In this document: positions 17,669 through 27,390 of the stretch, piece by piece | Layout of the letters: each line of letters starts with the position of its first letter | How positions within the stretch are numbered: position 1 is the stretch's first letter | Source: Pararhodobacter sp. | GTDB lineage: Bacteria; Pseudomonadota; Alphaproteobacteria; Rhodobacterales; Rhodobacteraceae | Reading direction: 5' to 3' | Assembly: GCA_020832545.1 (NCBI GenBank) | Contig: JAFIEK010000022.1 | Location: 1 to 63,924 of the forward strand | DNA: 63,924 bases | Translations under genes and position numbers: made by a program | Notes under the pieces: model-generated | Seen by the model: the letters and a program-made list of their open reading frames with translations, nothing else | What the model was told of the DNA's origin: nothing | The model's database searches: none

Positions 17669-18235
17669 ATGGACTTTGATCTGACGGGCAAACTTCTGAT
17701 CTCAACCCCGGCAATGGGCGATACGCGCTTCCATCGCAGCGTGCTCTATCTGTGCGCCCACACCAGCGAAGGCGCCTTTGGCCTGGCGGTCAACCGCCCC
17801 ATTCCCGGGCTGACCTTTACCGAGGTCATGGACCAGCTCAACATCCCCGTGACCGGCCCCCTGCCTCAGCGCCCGGTTCTGGCCGGTGGCCCGGTTGAGG
17901 CGGTGCGCGGCTTTGTCCTCTTTCGCGGGGCCGAGGCACCCGATGCCCCTGATTGCAGCGCACTGGCTGACGGGCTGTCGCTGTCCACTTCGCCCGCGAT
18001 CCTGGCCGCTATCGCCCGTGGCGATGCACCAGCGGCGTGGTTTCTGGCGCTGGGTTATGCCGGGTGGGGCCCCGGGCAACTGGAAGACGAGATTGCCCAG
18101 AATGCCTGGCTGACCTGCGAGACCGATGACGCGCTATTGTTCAGCCCTGAGACCGGAAGCGCGCTGTGGAACAAGGCGCTGCAATCGATGGGGGTTGACC
18201 CACTCAGCCTGTCGGCCATGTCCGGGCGCGCCTGA
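17669..18235 (+). CDS. YqgE/AlgH family protein
   Basis: A 188-residue cytoplasmic protein of the YqgE/AlgH family. Recognisable segments are LTGKLLISTPAMGDTRFHRSVLYLCAH at the N-terminus, GAFGLAVNRPI, PVLAGGPVE and LALGYAGWGPGQLEDEIAQNAWL. The family is widespread in Proteobacteria and its biochemical function is not established; AlgH was named from alginate regulation in Pseudomonas. Full length. It converges on the MarR-type regulator with 22 bp between the stops. Confidence 0.92.
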   Translation: MDFDLTGKLLISTPAMGDTRFHRSVLYLCAHTSEGAFGLAVNRPIPGLTFTEVMDQLNIPVTGPLPQRPVLAGGPVEAVRGFVLFRGAEAPDAPDCSALADGLSLSTSPAILAAIARGDAPAAWFLALGYAGWGPGQLEDEIAQNAWLTCETDDALLFSPETGSALWNKALQSMGVDPLSLSAMSGRA

Positions 18236-18257
18236 AGGGGGGCTGTGCCGGGCGCCT

Positions 18258-18746
18258 TCAGCCGCCAGCCTCATCCTCATCCTCATCGGGCAGCGTTTCG
18301 GCCACGACCCGCAGATCATTGAGCATGTCCAGCAGCTCCTGCATCCGGGCCTCGCCGAACTTGCTGTCGATATAGTGGCGAATGCCCTCTGAGCGCACCA
18401 CCAGCCGGTTGAACACCGCCTGCCCCTCGGGCGCCAACTTGACCGTGTGGCGGCGCGCATCGTTGCAAGAGACCTGCACGATCAGCCCGCGCTCGGCCAG
18501 CGCCCGCAATATCCGGGTCAGCGAGGGCGGCAGGATCACGCAGCGCTGGCACAAGGTGCCCGCATCCAGCGGCTCGCCATCCGCCAGCGCCCGGATCACC
18601 CGCCACTGCGGCAGCGTCAGGTTCTCGGCATCCGCGAAGCGTTTGAAACGCCGCATCGTCACTTCGCGCGCGCGCAGCAGCGCCACGGTCAGCGATCGCT
18701 CATAATATTCCTTGCCAGAGGGGATGCCCTGAGGTGCGTCGTCCAT
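18258..18746 (-). CDS. MarR family transcriptional regulator, HpaR-like
   Basis: A winged-helix regulator of about 162 residues. The DNA-binding part reads LTLPQWRVIRALADGEPLDAGTL..ILPPSLTRILRALAERGLI, followed by a wing with NDARRHTVKLAPEG, closely resembling HpaR (homoprotocatechuate-operon) regulators. No aromatic-degradation genes are nearby, so the ligand and targets are unknown. It ends in an acidic tail (DEDEDE). The start is uncertain: ATGs at 18770, 18749 and 18746 are in frame; the last has a GGAG at workable spacing and was chosen. It is divergent from ileS. Confidence 0.85.
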   Translation of the reverse strand: MDDAPQGIPSGKEYYERSLTVALLRAREVTMRRFKRFADAENLTLPQWRVIRALADGEPLDAGTLCQRCVILPPSLTRILRALAERGLIVQVSCNDARRHTVKLAPEGQAVFNRLVVRSEGIRHYIDSKFGEARMQELLDMLNDLRVVAETLPDEDEDEAGG

Positions 18747-19003
18747 CATGCTCCGACCATCTGTTTTCATGCGGTAATAGTCACTGCTGCATCTGCAAAA
18801 GCAAGTGGTTTCTGGGCATATTACCCGCGCTGCCCCTCTGGACCGTGCCCCGGCGCGGGCCTATAAGCGCGCATATGTGGACCCGGCACGCGCATATCCC
18901 GCGAATTACCGGCCCGGCGCGCTGATCAGCCGCCGGGACTATGGTGCTGACCCAATCGCACCGCCGAATGCCCAATGCCCCTCTTCTGCCGAAGGTTTAC
19001 GCC

Positions 19004-21967
19004 ATGTGCGCCGATACGCCCGATACGACACCCAAAACCATGCCTGACTATCGTGACACGCTGTTCCTGCCTGATACCGACTTTCCGATGCGCGCGGGGC
19101 TGCCCGCGCGGGAGCCGGAATGGCTGGCCCGCTGGGAGAAGATCGGCATCTATGACCGTCTGCGCGAACGTGCCGCCGCGCAGGAAGGTGGCCGGGCGCC
19201 CTTTATCCTGCATGACGGCCCGCCGTATGCGAACGGCCATCTGCATATCGGGCACGCGCTGAACAAGACGATCAAGGACATCATCGTGCGCTCGCACCAG
19301 ATGATGGGGTATGATGCCCGCTATGTGCCGGGCTGGGATTGCCACGGCCTGCCGATCGAGTGGAAGATCGAGGAACAATACCGCGCCAAGGGGCTGGACA
19401 AGGACGCCGTGCCGGTTGTCGATTTCCGCCAGGAATGCCGCCGCTTCGCCGAGGGCTGGATTGATGTGCAGCGTGAAGAGTTCAAGCGACTGGGCATCAC
19501 CGGCAAATGGGATGACCCCTACCTGACCATGGATTACCACGCCGAAGCGGTGATCGCGGGCGAGTTCATGAAGTTTGTCATGAACGAGACGCTCTATCAG
19601 GGCTCCAAGCCCGTGATGTGGTCACCGGTTGAAAAGACGGCGCTGGCCGAGGCGGAGGTGGAGTATCACGACCATACGAGCCATCAGGTGTGGGTTAAAT
19701 TTCCAGTGCGCGATTCTGTTAAGCCATGGAAGCCCGGTGACAAACTTGGAACTGATTTGCTTCAAGCTTCCGTGGTTATCTGGACCACTACCCCTTGGAC
19801 CATCCCGCAGAACCGGGCGGTGGCCTTCGGACCCTCCATCGCCTACGGCCTCTACCGCGTGACCGAGGCGGACGAGAAGGCCACTGTGAAGGTTGGCGAA
19901 ACTGTGCTGCTGGCTGATGCACTGGTCGAAGCGGTCATGCTGGCGGCCAAGGTGACGGGCTTCGAGAAGCTGCGCGCGGTTTCGGCTGACGAATTATCCG
20001 GGCTGACCCTCGACCACCCCTTCCGCGACATTGCCGAAGGCAACGGCGAATGGGATTATGACGTCCCCATGCTCCCCGGCGACCATGTCACCGACGAGGC
20101 GGGCACCGGTTTTGTCCATACTGCCCCCAGCCACGGCGATGACGACTATGTGCTGGGACAGAAGCACGGACTGCCGATGACCTATAATGTCACCGAGGAC
20201 GGCAGCTTCCGCACGGACCTGCCGCTCTTTGGCGGGCAGCACATCATCGCGCCCGATGGCAAGGAAGGTCCGGCCAATGTCAGCGTCATCAAGCAACTGG
20301 CCTATGCGGGTGTGCTGTTCGCCAAGGGCAAGATCAAGCATTCCTACCCGCATTCATGGCGCTCCAAGGCGCCCGTCATCTATCGCAACACGCCGCAATG
20401 GTTTGTCGCCATCGACCGTACGCTGGACGACGGCATGGGCCAGCACGGCGACACCATCCGCCAGCGCGCGCTGAAATCCATTGAAGAGCTGGTCAAATTC
20501 ACCCCAGTCTCAGGCCGCAACCGCCTGCATTCGATGATCGCCGCGCGCCCGGACTGGGTGCTGTCGCGCCAGCGAGCATGGGGCGTGCCGCTGACATGCT
20601 TTGTGAAGAAGGGCGCAAAACCCACCGATCCTGATTTCCTGCTGCGCGACCCGCAGGTCAACGCCCGCATCATTGCGGCGTTCGAGGCCGAGGGCGCGGA
20701 TTGCTGGTATGTCGAGGGCTTCAAGGACCGTGTGCTGGGTGGCCTGCATGATCCTGATGCCTATGAGCAGGTCTTTGACATTCTTGATGTGTGGTTCGAC
20801 TCTGGCTCAACCCATGCTTTCGTGCTGCGCGACCGGGCGGACGGGGCGCCGGACGGCATCGCCGATGTCTATATGGAGGGCACGGACCAGCATCGCGGCT
20901 GGTTCCATTCCTCGATGTTGCAGGCTTGCGGCACCAAGGGGCGCGCGCCGTATCGCAACGTGGTGACGCACGGGTTCACGCTGGACGAAAAGGGCATGAA
21001 AATGTCCAAATCGCTGGGCAATACCGTTGTCCCGCAAGAGGTGATCGACCAGTACGGCGCGGATATCCTGCGGCTGTGGGTGGCACAGGTGGACTTTACC
21101 GCCGACCAGCGTATCGGCAAGGAGATCCTGAAAGGCGTGGCCGACAGCTATCGCCGGTTGCGCAACACGCTGCGCTTTCTGCTGGCCAATCTCAAGGACT
21201 GGGATGAGGGCGAGCGCGTCGCCACCGCCGACATGCCCGAACTTGAGCAATGGATGCTGCACCGGATGGCCGAGCTGGACGCGCAGGTTCGCAAGGGCTA
21301 TGCGGCCTATGACTTCCAGGGCGTGTTTCAGAAGCTGTTCACCTTTGCCACCGGCGATCTGTCGGCGTTCTACTTCGACATCCGCAAGGACGCGCTCTAT
21401 TGCGACCCGCCGGGCAGCCCCAGCCGCCGCGCCGCGCGCACGGTGCTGGACCTGCTGTTCCACCGGCTGACCACCTGGCTGGCCCCGCTGCTGGTGTTCA
21501 CGATGGAGGATGTCTGGCTATCGCGCTTCCCCGGTGATGACAGCTCGGTACATTTGCAGGACATCCCCGACACGCCCGCCGACTGGCTGAACCCGGCGCT
21601 GGCCGCGAAATGGGCGGGTATCCGGCAGGCACGCCGCGCCGTCACCGCCGCGCTGGAGGTTCAGCGCCGCGACAAGGTGATCGGCGCCAGCCTTGAGGCC
21701 GCGCCGGTGGTCCATGTCGAGGATGCGGGCGTACTGGAAGCGCTGCGCAGCGTGGCCTTTGCCGATCTGTGCATCACCTCGGATATCGCCCTGACCGCCG
21801 ACCCCGCCCCGTCCGAATCCTTCCGCCTGCCCGAAGTGCCGGGTGTGGGGGTGGTCTTTGAAAAGGCGCAGGGCGCGAAATGCCAGCGCTGCTGGAAGAT
21901 CCTGCCTGATGTCGGCACCCATGCCCACCCGGGAACCTGCAAGCGCTGCAACGACGCGCTGGGATAA
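19004..21967 (+). CDS. ileS: Isoleucyl-tRNA synthetase
   Basis: A 987-residue class I aminoacyl-tRNA synthetase. HIGH (GHLHIGHALNK, about residue 80) and KMSKS (KMSKSLGNTV, about 665) signatures are present, with the CP1 editing domain between them (TTTPWTIPQNRAVAF; DEAGTGFVHTAPSHGDDD). A C-terminal zinc finger (CQRCWKILPDVG..CKRC) is intact. The start MCADTPD was chosen because synthetase homology begins shortly after it (YRDTLFLPDTDFPMRAGLP); the frame is open further upstream without family resemblance. A perfect hairpin follows the stop. Confidence 0.97.
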   Translation: MCADTPDTTPKTMPDYRDTLFLPDTDFPMRAGLPAREPEWLARWEKIGIYDRLRERAAAQEGGRAPFILHDGPPYANGHLHIGHALNKTIKDIIVRSHQMMGYDARYVPGWDCHGLPIEWKIEEQYRAKGLDKDAVPVVDFRQECRRFAEGWIDVQREEFKRLGITGKWDDPYLTMDYHAEAVIAGEFMKFVMNETLYQGSKPVMWSPVEKTALAEAEVEYHDHTSHQVWVKFPVRDSVKPWKPGDKLGTDLLQASVVIWTTTPWTIPQNRAVAFGPSIAYGLYRVTEADEKATVKVGETVLLADALVEAVMLAAKVTGFEKLRAVSADELSGLTLDHPFRDIAEGNGEWDYDVPMLPGDHVTDEAGTGFVHTAPSHGDDDYVLGQKHGLPMTYNVTEDGSFRTDLPLFGGQHIIAPDGKEGPANVSVIKQLAYAGVLFAKGKIKHSYPHSWRSKAPVIYRNTPQWFVAIDRTLDDGMGQHGDTIRQRALKSIEELVKFTPVSGRNRLHSMIAARPDWVLSRQRAWGVPLTCFVKKGAKPTDPDFLLRDPQVNARIIAAFEAEGADCWYVEGFKDRVLGGLHDPDAYEQVFDILDVWFDSGSTHAFVLRDRADGAPDGIADVYMEGTDQHRGWFHSSMLQACGTKGRAPYRNVVTHGFTLDEKGMKMSKSLGNTVVPQEVIDQYGADILRLWVAQVDFTADQRIGKEILKGVADSYRRLRNTLRFLLANLKDWDEGERVATADMPELEQWMLHRMAELDAQVRKGYAAYDFQGVFQKLFTFATGDLSAFYFDIRKDALYCDPPGSPSRRAARTVLDLLFHRLTTWLAPLLVFTMEDVWLSRFPGDDSSVHLQDIPDTPADWLNPALAAKWAGIRQARRAVTAALEVQRRDKVIGASLEAAPVVHVEDAGVLEALRSVAFADLCITSDIALTADPAPSESFRLPEVPGVGVVFEKAQGAKCQRCWKILPDVGTHAHPGTCKRCNDALG

Positions 21968-21972
21968 ACCAT

Positions 21973-22005
21973 GGCCCCGGCGCAGGCTTCTGCCGTGCCG
22001 GGGCC
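21973..22005. terminator. Bidirectional hairpin terminator between ileS and the Fe-S scaffold gene
   Basis: GGCCCCGGC (21973-21981) pairs perfectly with GCCGGGGCC (21997-22005), with a smaller GCAG/CTGC stem inside. It sits between the convergent ileS and scaffold genes, starting 6 bp after the ileS stop. No strong T-run is present. Confidence 0.6.
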
Positions 22006-22037
22006 GACCATACCGCCCATCATGATTGGAACTGTGC

Positions 22038-22487
22038 TCAGGCAGAGCTGCCCTCGGCCTGCCGCGCGGCCTCGGCGGCGGCCTGAACGGCCAGCAGGAT
22101 CGAGGTGTGGCGGTTCTTGAACTCACGCGCCGGGATCAGCGCCTCGAACCCCTCAAATGGCGCATCGGGCACCGGGCCATCGCGTTTCAGCATCGCCTCA
22201 AGCTGCGCGGCGGCCTGTTCCAGCTCATCCACTGAGCGCCCCAGCACCGCCCCCCCCAGCACCGCCGCCGAGGCCTGCCCCAGCGCGCAGGCCTTCACCT
22301 CTTGTGCGAACCGACTGACCTGCCCGTCCTCCATATCCAGATCCACCGTCACCGTGGACCCGCAGAGCGGAGAGCGTTTGCGAATGCTCGCCTGCGGGGC
22401 CTCCAGCCGGCCCAGATGCGGAATATCGGCGGTCAGCGCCAGAATGCGTGCCGAATAAAGCTTGATCAGATCGGTCGTTTCGGACAC
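22038..22487 (-). CDS. Iron-sulfur cluster assembly scaffold protein (NifU N-terminal/SufU-like)
   Basis: A 149-residue NifU-N/IscU-fold protein. Two of the three scaffold cysteines are visible (SPLCGSTVTVDLDM and KACALGQASAAVL); the third position reads RHTSILL, so the canonical third Cys is missing, which I believe is common in this alphaproteobacterial subgroup. It may bind or transfer clusters differently from SufU. The start is a GTG (VSETTDLIKLY) with GGGAGGG at good spacing; an upstream ATG would add 13 residues and overlap the divergent hisI start. It is a stand-alone gene. Confidence 0.8.
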   Translation of the reverse strand: MSETTDLIKLYSARILALTADIPHLGRLEAPQASIRKRSPLCGSTVTVDLDMEDGQVSRFAQEVKACALGQASAAVLGGAVLGRSVDELEQAAAQLEAMLKRDGPVPDAPFEGFEALIPAREFKNRHTSILLAVQAAAEAARQAEGSSA

Positions 22488-22524
22488 GAGATACCCTCCC
22501 GAGGTTACACAGAGGATATAGAGC

Positions 22525-22884
22525 ATGCCCTTCGATCCGCAATCCCTGCGCTATGACGACAAAGGTCTGATACCGGCGATCGCGCAGCACCATGAAACGG
22601 GCGAAGTGCTGATGGTGGCCTGGATGAATGCACAGGCCGTCGCCCGCACGCTGGAAACCGGCAAGGTGACCTATTGGTCACGTTCGCGTCAGGCGTTCTG
22701 GGTCAAGGGTGAGACCTCGGGCCATGTGCAGACGCTGATCGATTTCCGCGTGGATTGCGACCGCGATTGCCTGCTGGTGATTGTCGAACAGAAGGGCCCG
22801 GCCTGCCACACCAACCGGCGCAGCTGCTTTTACACGGCAGTGCGCGACGGGGCCGAGGTGGAGTTGATGAAGCCCGAAGCGTAA
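22525..22884 (+). CDS. hisI: Phosphoribosyl-AMP cyclohydrolase
   Basis: A 119-residue enzyme for the third step of histidine synthesis (opening of the PR-AMP purine ring). Motifs are VLMVAWMNAQAVARTLETG, TYWSRSRQAFWVKGETSG, and the metal-binding D-x-D/Cys region VDCDRDCLLVIV..GPACHTNRRSCFY. It is the monofunctional HisI; no HisE domain follows. The gene is not in a his operon: it is divergent from the Fe-S scaffold gene and convergent with gluQ. A core copy of the dispersed repeat lies 4 bp after its stop. Confidence 0.96.
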   Translation: MPFDPQSLRYDDKGLIPAIAQHHETGEVLMVAWMNAQAVARTLETGKVTYWSRSRQAFWVKGETSGHVQTLIDFRVDCDRDCLLVIVEQKGPACHTNRRSCFYTAVRDGAEVELMKPEA

Positions 22885-22888
22885 AAGA

Positions 22889-22908
22889 GCGTATTTCTGG
22901 CAAGATGA
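22889..22908 (+). repeat. Dispersed intergenic repeat, core-only copy E
   Basis: GCGTATTTCTGGCAAGATGA matches the core of the dispersed element (compare 31-53 and 61395-61416) but lacks the hairpin half. It fills the short convergent gap between hisI and gluQ. Confidence 0.55.
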
Positions 22909-22913
22909 AAGGG

Positions 22914-23744
22914 CTAAAGGCCAAGCATGGCGCGGATGTCAATGGGGGTCGCCCCTTCGGCCCGGTAGCGTGCCAGCGCGCGGGCATCGTCGCGCTTGGC
23001 CAGCCGTTTGCCATTCTCATCGCGGATCAGGCGGTGGTGGTGGTAGAGCGGCGTGGGCAGGCCCAGAAGGCGTTGCAACAACACGTGGATCGGCGTGGCC
23101 TCGAAGAGATCGGTGCCACGGGTGACCAGCGTGATCCCCTGCGCAGCGTCATCGACCACGACCGACAGGTGGTAGGACGTGCCGATATCGCGCCGCGCCA
23201 GCACGATATCGCCCACGGTCTCAGTCATGTCTGACGGCCCGTGGCGGCCGGGGTAAAGCGGGCCGGTCTCGGTGAAAGCAAATGCGCCAGCTTGGTGCAG
23301 CGCCTTGCGCATGTCCAGCCGGATCGCTGCATCCACAGTGTCATGGCCCGCCTCTCGGCATGTGCCGGGATAGACCGGGCCATCGGGACCGATCAGCGGC
23401 GCGCCCTCCTGCGGGGCGGACAGAGCGGCGCGGATATCGCTGCGGGTGCAGGTGCAGCGGTAGGTCAGGCCCATGGCGGCAAGCTGGTCCAGCGCGGCAG
23501 CGTAATGGGCCATTCGCGCGGACTGGCACATCACCGGCGCGGGCCAGTCCAGCCCCAGCCAGCGCAGATCATCAAGGATCGCCGCCTTATGCTCAGGCTT
23601 GCAGCGGGGGCGGTCGATATCCTCGATCCGCAAAAGAAAGCTGCCGCCCTTCGCCAGATCCCATGCCGTCAGAGCCGAAAACGCATGGCCCAGATGCAGC
23701 GGGCCGGTGGGCGACGGGGCAAAGCGGGTGATCAGCCCAGCCAT
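22914..23744 (-). CDS. gluQ: Glutamyl-Q tRNA(Asp) synthetase
   Basis: A 276-residue paralog of glutamyl-tRNA synthetase lacking the anticodon-binding domain; the family glutamylates queuosine in tRNA(Asp). The class I signature is [15 protein letters not shown] (HLGH in place of HIGH). A zinc site is visible (CTCTR, later YPGTC), and the KMSKS-like loop is [11 protein letters not shown]. Length fits GluQ rather than GltX (about 470). It overlaps the 3' end of trmFO by 13 bp, so the two tRNA-modification genes are probably co-transcribed. Confidence 0.93.
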   Translation of the reverse strand: MAGLITRFAPSPTGPLHLGHAFSALTAWDLAKGGSFLLRIEDIDRPRCKPEHKAAILDDLRWLGLDWPAPVMCQSARMAHYAAALDQLAAMGLTYRCTCTRSDIRAALSAPQEGAPLIGPDGPVYPGTCREAGHDTVDAAIRLDMRKALHQAGAFAFTETGPLYPGRHGPSDMTETVGDIVLARRDIGTSYHLSVVVDDAAQGITLVTRGTDLFEATPIHVLLQRLLGLPTPLYHHHRLIRDENGKRLAKRDDARALARYRAEGATPIDIRAMLGL

Positions 23745-25069
23745 GCCGTGAACGCTGCCTTGGCGCGGTCGGTATAGGCCTTGTAGCGGTCCTTGCGCCC
23801 GCGCCGCCCGCCACGCGCATCAATCGGCGGGAAGAGGCCGAAATTCACGTTCATCGGCTGAAAGGTCTTGGCCTCTGCCCCGCCGGTGATGTGGTGCAAC
23901 AGCGCGCCCATGGCGGTTTCGCGCGGCGGAGAAACAAGGCTCTCGCCCCTGATCTCAGACGCCGCCATGCGCCCCGCCACCAGCCCCATCGCCGCTGATT
24001 CGACATAGCCCTCAACCCCGGTGATCTGGCCCGCAAAACGGATATTCGGGCGGGCCCGCAAGCGCATCTGATCGTCTAGCAGAGTGGGCGAATTGAGGAA
24101 GGTGTTGCGGTGAATGCCGCCCAGCCGGGCAAAGGCCGCCTGCTCCAGCCCGGGGATCATGCGAAACACCTCGGTCTGGGCGCCGTATTTCATCTTGGTC
24201 TGAAAGCCCACGATATTATAGAGCGTTCCCAGCGCGTTATCGCGCCTGAGCTGGACGACAGCATGGGCTTTGACCGTCGGTTGGTGCGGGTTGGTCAGCC
24301 CCACCGGCTTCATCGGGCCGTGGCGCAGGGTTTCGCGCCCGCGCTCGGCCATCACCTCGATCGGCAGGCAGCCGTCGAAATAGCCAGCGGTCTCGCCCTC
24401 ATGAAACTCGGTCTTGGGGGCGGCCAAAATGGCGTCGATGAAGGCCTCATACTGGTCGCGGTCCATCGGACAGTTGAGATAGGCTTTGCGCTCTTCCTCG
24501 GTCTCGCCCTTGTCATAGCGCGACTGGAACCAGGCCTTGCTCAGATCAATCGAATCAAAATGAACGATCGGGGCGATGGCATCGAAGAAGGCCAGTGCCT
24601 CGGCCCCGGTGACCGCCTGAATGGAACGCGCCAGTGCCTCCGAGGTCAGCGGGCCGGTGGCGATGATCCAGTGCCCGGCCTCGGGCAGGTCCGCAACCTC
24701 GCCGGGTTCAACGCGGATGTTGGGATGGGCGCGCAGCCGGGCGGTGACAGCGGCGGCAAAAGCCTCACGGTCCACGGCCAGCGCCCCGCCTGCGGGAAGG
24801 GCATGAGTATCGGCCATGGCCATCAAAAGGCCGTTTGCCGCACGCATTTCCCAGTGCAGCAGGCCGACGGCATTCTGCTCATCATCATCCGAGCGGAAGG
24901 AGTTGGAACAGACCATCTCAGCGAAATCACCACTGTGATGGGCGAAGGTGCCAGTCTGCGGGCGCATTTCATGCAAGACGACGCGCACGCCGGCCTCGGC
25001 GGCCTGCCAGGCGGCCTCGGACCCGGCCATGCCGCCGCCGATGATGTGAAGCTCGGTTGTGTCGCTCAT
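23732..25069 (-). CDS. trmFO: Methylenetetrahydrofolate--tRNA-(uracil-5-)-methyltransferase TrmFO
   Basis: A 445-residue FAD-dependent enzyme that makes m5U54 in the tRNA T-loop using methylene-THF. The FAD-binding motif [19 protein letters not shown] is at the N-terminus; [25 protein letters not shown], and [19 protein letters not shown] are family-specific. The start MSDTTELHI is preferred because it directly precedes the FAD motif; an ATG seven codons upstream is also in frame. It runs into gluQ. A terminator of the upstream trcR gene lies between trcR and trmFO. Confidence 0.95.
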   Translation of the reverse strand: MSDTTELHIIGGGMAGSEAAWQAAEAGVRVVLHEMRPQTGTFAHHSGDFAEMVCSNSFRSDDDEQNAVGLLHWEMRAANGLLMAMADTHALPAGGALAVDREAFAAAVTARLRAHPNIRVEPGEVADLPEAGHWIIATGPLTSEALARSIQAVTGAEALAFFDAIAPIVHFDSIDLSKAWFQSRYDKGETEEERKAYLNCPMDRDQYEAFIDAILAAPKTEFHEGETAGYFDGCLPIEVMAERGRETLRHGPMKPVGLTNPHQPTVKAHAVVQLRRDNALGTLYNIVGFQTKMKYGAQTEVFRMIPGLEQAAFARLGGIHRNTFLNSPTLLDDQMRLRARPNIRFAGQITGVEGYVESAAMGLVAGRMAASEIRGESLVSPPRETAMGALLHHITGGAEAKTFQPMNVNFGLFPPIDARGGRRGRKDRYKAYTDRAKAAFTAWLG

Positions 25070-25100
25070 GTGGCTGAAATAGCCCCGCACCCATGAATTG

Positions 25101-25137
25101 AAAAGCCCCGGCGCTGAACTGGGTGTCAGGCCGGGGC
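25101..25137 (-). terminator. Rho-independent terminator after trcR
   Basis: On the minus strand GCCCCGGC (25137-25130) pairs with GCCGGGGC (25112-25105) across a 17-nt loop and is followed by TTTT (25104-25101). It starts 13 bp after the trcR stop. Confidence 0.75.
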
Positions 25138-25149
25138 GCTCAGACGTGC

Positions 25150-25923
25150 TCAGCGGCGCGGATCGGTATCGTCGTCCTGGTCTTCATCTTTGTCGTCTTC
25201 GTCCTTCGGCAGGTTGAAGAAGCTCTCGACATCCGAATAGTCGACCGTGTCCGGCTTGTCTTCGGTATCGGTGGAGAGGGTAAAGTTCTCCAGCCCCGCC
25301 ATGTTGGACGGCAACTTCGGCTCAGGCGTCATTTCCAGCGACTGCTCGGTGGAGACCAGCTTGCGACGCTCGTCATCATTCATCACCCCGCCTTCGGCGG
25401 TCTTTTTCTTGGCCGCCTTCTGCACTTCGCCATCCAGCTCTGATTGGCGGCACAGGCCCAGCGCGACCGGGTCGATGGGCTGAATGTTCTGGATATTCCA
25501 GTGCGTACGCTCGCGGATTGCCTGAATCGACGGGTTGGTGGTCCCCACCAGCTTGCGGATCTGCGCATCGGCCAGTTCGGGGTGGAACTTGACCAGCCAC
25601 AAAATGGCCGCCGGACGGTCCTGGCGCTTGGACAGCGGTGTGTAACGCGGCCCGCGGCGCTTTTCCTCGCCGACTGAGGCAGGGTTGTACTTCAGCTTGA
25701 GGGTGTAGGCGGTATCGGCCTCACCCTTCTTGATCTCAATCTCGTCAAGCTGGTTATGCGCGATCGGGTCAAAACCCTTTACACCGGTGGCCACGTCGCC
25801 ATCAGCGATCCCCTGCACTTCCAACTCATGCAGCCCGCAGAAATCTGCGATCTGCTTGAAGCTGAGCGTGGTATTGTCCACCAGCCAGACAGCGGTGGCC
25901 TTGGCCATCAGGGGTTTTGCCAT
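25150..25923 (-). CDS. trcR: Cell-cycle transcriptional regulator TrcR (DUF1013)
   Basis: A 257-residue DUF1013 protein. The N-terminal part has a helix-turn-helix-like segment ([24 protein letters not shown]) and the middle is the conserved family core ([50 protein letters not shown]). In Caulobacter the DUF1013 protein TrcR associates with RNA polymerase and affects cell-cycle promoters. The C-terminus here is a long acidic low-complexity tail (from about residue 190, ending in [15 protein letters not shown]). The start MAKPLMAKA was chosen over a Met five codons upstream. It is divergent from the RNase T2 gene. Confidence 0.88.
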   Translation of the reverse strand: MAKPLMAKATAVWLVDNTTLSFKQIADFCGLHELEVQGIADGDVATGVKGFDPIAHNQLDEIEIKKGEADTAYTLKLKYNPASVGEEKRRGPRYTPLSKRQDRPAAILWLVKFHPELADAQIRKLVGTTNPSIQAIRERTHWNIQNIQPIDPVALGLCRQSELDGEVQKAAKKKTAEGGVMNDDERRKLVSTEQSLEMTPEPKLPSNMAGLENFTLSTDTEDKPDTVDYSDVESFFNLPKDEDDKDEDQDDDTDPRR

Positions 25924-26072
25924 TGGTCTTGTCCTCACTCTACCTTACGGGGCGTACGGGCATGGGCGCGCAACTGCCGGGGCCTCCGGCCGCAACCACC
26001 CGGTCGCGTATCCTCGATTTCGGGGAATGGGGCGTATATAAGACGCAAAACGACCCAAGAAAAGCGAAAAAC

Positions 26073-26744
26073 ATGCGTATCGGCGATAAAGCCCGCGCTC
26101 TGGCGGTGCTGGTCGCGCTCTTGTTACTGGTTGTGCCCATGCCCACGACGGCGCGGGCGCAGGACCGGGCGGGCGCGTTCGATCACTACGTGCTGGCGTT
26201 GAGCTGGATGCCCGCCTTCTGCACGCTGGAGGGCGCGCGGCGCGAGGATGCACGCTGCGCACCCGGTTCGGCATTGGGGTGGATGGTGCATGGCCTCTGG
26301 CCGCAGCACGCAGGCGGTGGCTGGCCAGAGTACTGCCCCACCCCTGCGCGCAACCCCTCGCGGCGCGAGACGGCCGCGCAGAGCGATCTCTTTGGTGCGG
26401 CGGGGGCGGCATGGCACCAGTGGAACAAGCATGGCCGCTGCACCGGACTGAGCGCTGACGGCTATTACGCGCTGACCCGCGCGGCGCTGGAACGGTTGGT
26501 CCTGCCCGCCGTGTTCGACACGCTGCACAGTGCCGTGCGTGTTTCGCCCGGGGCTGTTGAGGCGGCGTTTGTTGCGGCCAATCCGGCGCTGGAGCGCGAC
26601 ATGATGATCACCACCTGCCGGGCTGGGGTGATCGTGGAGCTGCGCCTGTGTCTGACCCGCGAACTGGAGCCACGCCCGTGCGATGCCGCGCTACTCCGGC
26701 GCAGCTGCCCGCTGCCGGAAGCACGGCTGGAAGCTCTGCGCTAG
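26073..26744 (+). CDS. Exported ribonuclease T2 family protein with altered CAS II motif
   Basis: A 223-residue protein with a signal peptide (ALAVLVALLLLVVPMPTTARA). The T2 fold motifs are CAS I, MVHGLWPQ, with catalytic His, and CAS II, WHQWNKHGRC, with the second His. The usual CAS II is HEWxKHGxC; here the catalytic Glu is Gln (codon CAG at about 26418). Six or more cysteines suggest disulfides. Family members degrade RNA in the periplasm or outside the cell; activity may be reduced. The start MRIGDKAR is chosen because the signal peptide begins there. It converges on the PACE gene with a 5-bp gap. Confidence 0.88.
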   Translation: MRIGDKARALAVLVALLLLVVPMPTTARAQDRAGAFDHYVLALSWMPAFCTLEGARREDARCAPGSALGWMVHGLWPQHAGGGWPEYCPTPARNPSRRETAAQSDLFGAAGAAWHQWNKHGRCTGLSADGYYALTRAALERLVLPAVFDTLHSAVRVSPGAVEAAFVAANPALERDMMITTCRAGVIVELRLCLTRELEPRPCDAALLRRSCPLPEARLEALR

Positions 26745-26749
26745 GCCCT

Positions 26750-27181
26750 TCAGCCCTTCGCCAACCGCCATTCAGGCAGCGGAAACAGCCGGTCATAGGC
26801 CCAGTTGAAGGCAAAGGTATAGACCAGATAAAACCCCGCCACCCCCAGATCCATGACAAAGGCGGCCCAAAGGCTCAGGTCCAGATACCATGCGATGAAG
26901 GGCAAAAGGGCGGCAAGCAGCCCGGCCTCGAACAAGAGGGCATGGACGACGCGCGTGCGCAGGCTTTTGAGGGTGGTGCCGGTCAGGCGTTGCAACGCGT
27001 GGTCGAAGCCCCAGTTGTAGAGATAGTTCCAGAGCGTGGCCAGCGTGGCGCCGACCAGCGCCACCGCGCCCATATCCTTGATCGGCACGGCAAAAACCAG
27101 CGCACCCAGGGGTGTCAGCAGGGCAAGGCCGAAAACTTCGAAACTGAGGGCATGGCGCAGACGGTCAAATGGGGTTCGCAT
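26750..27181 (-). CDS. PACE family multidrug efflux transporter
   Basis: A 143-residue inner-membrane protein with four predicted transmembrane helices arranged as two bacterial transmembrane pairs. Each pair starts with a similar motif: RLRHALSFEVFGL (residues about 7-19) and RVVHALLFEAGLL (about 78-90), containing the membrane-embedded Glu. An NW motif (WNYLYNWGFD; FAFNWAYD) closes each pair. PACE proteins such as AceI export cationic biocides like chlorhexidine or natural polyamines. The start MRTPFDR was chosen because the first helix follows it; a longer open frame upstream has no such features. Confidence 0.88.
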   Translation of the reverse strand: MRTPFDRLRHALSFEVFGLALLTPLGALVFAVPIKDMGAVALVGATLATLWNYLYNWGFDHALQRLTGTTLKSLRTRVVHALLFEAGLLAALLPFIAWYLDLSLWAAFVMDLGVAGFYLVYTFAFNWAYDRLFPLPEWRLAKG

Positions 27182-27390
27182 GGGCAGACTCGGTTGCAGC
27201 CGGGCCGTCCCGTTGCGCTGTCCCGATACGGGGGAGGTCGTCCTCGCTTGCCTCAAGAATAGGGCCGGGCGGCGGGGCGTTCAAGTCCCGGACGCTGAGA
27301 GCAAGTGGTCTGGCGGATGTGTCGCTGATCACACCCGACCGCAGGCAGGATCGACGGAGGCGCTGACCGCTTGGAGCTCATCAGCCGATT

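Noticed and set aside
27260-27300. T-arm-like GTTCAAGTCCC near the PACE gene start, possible tRNA or att site for the AT-rich kinase
   Set aside because: No matching acceptor, D or anticodon arms could be found, and no direct repeat of it flanks the kinase region.
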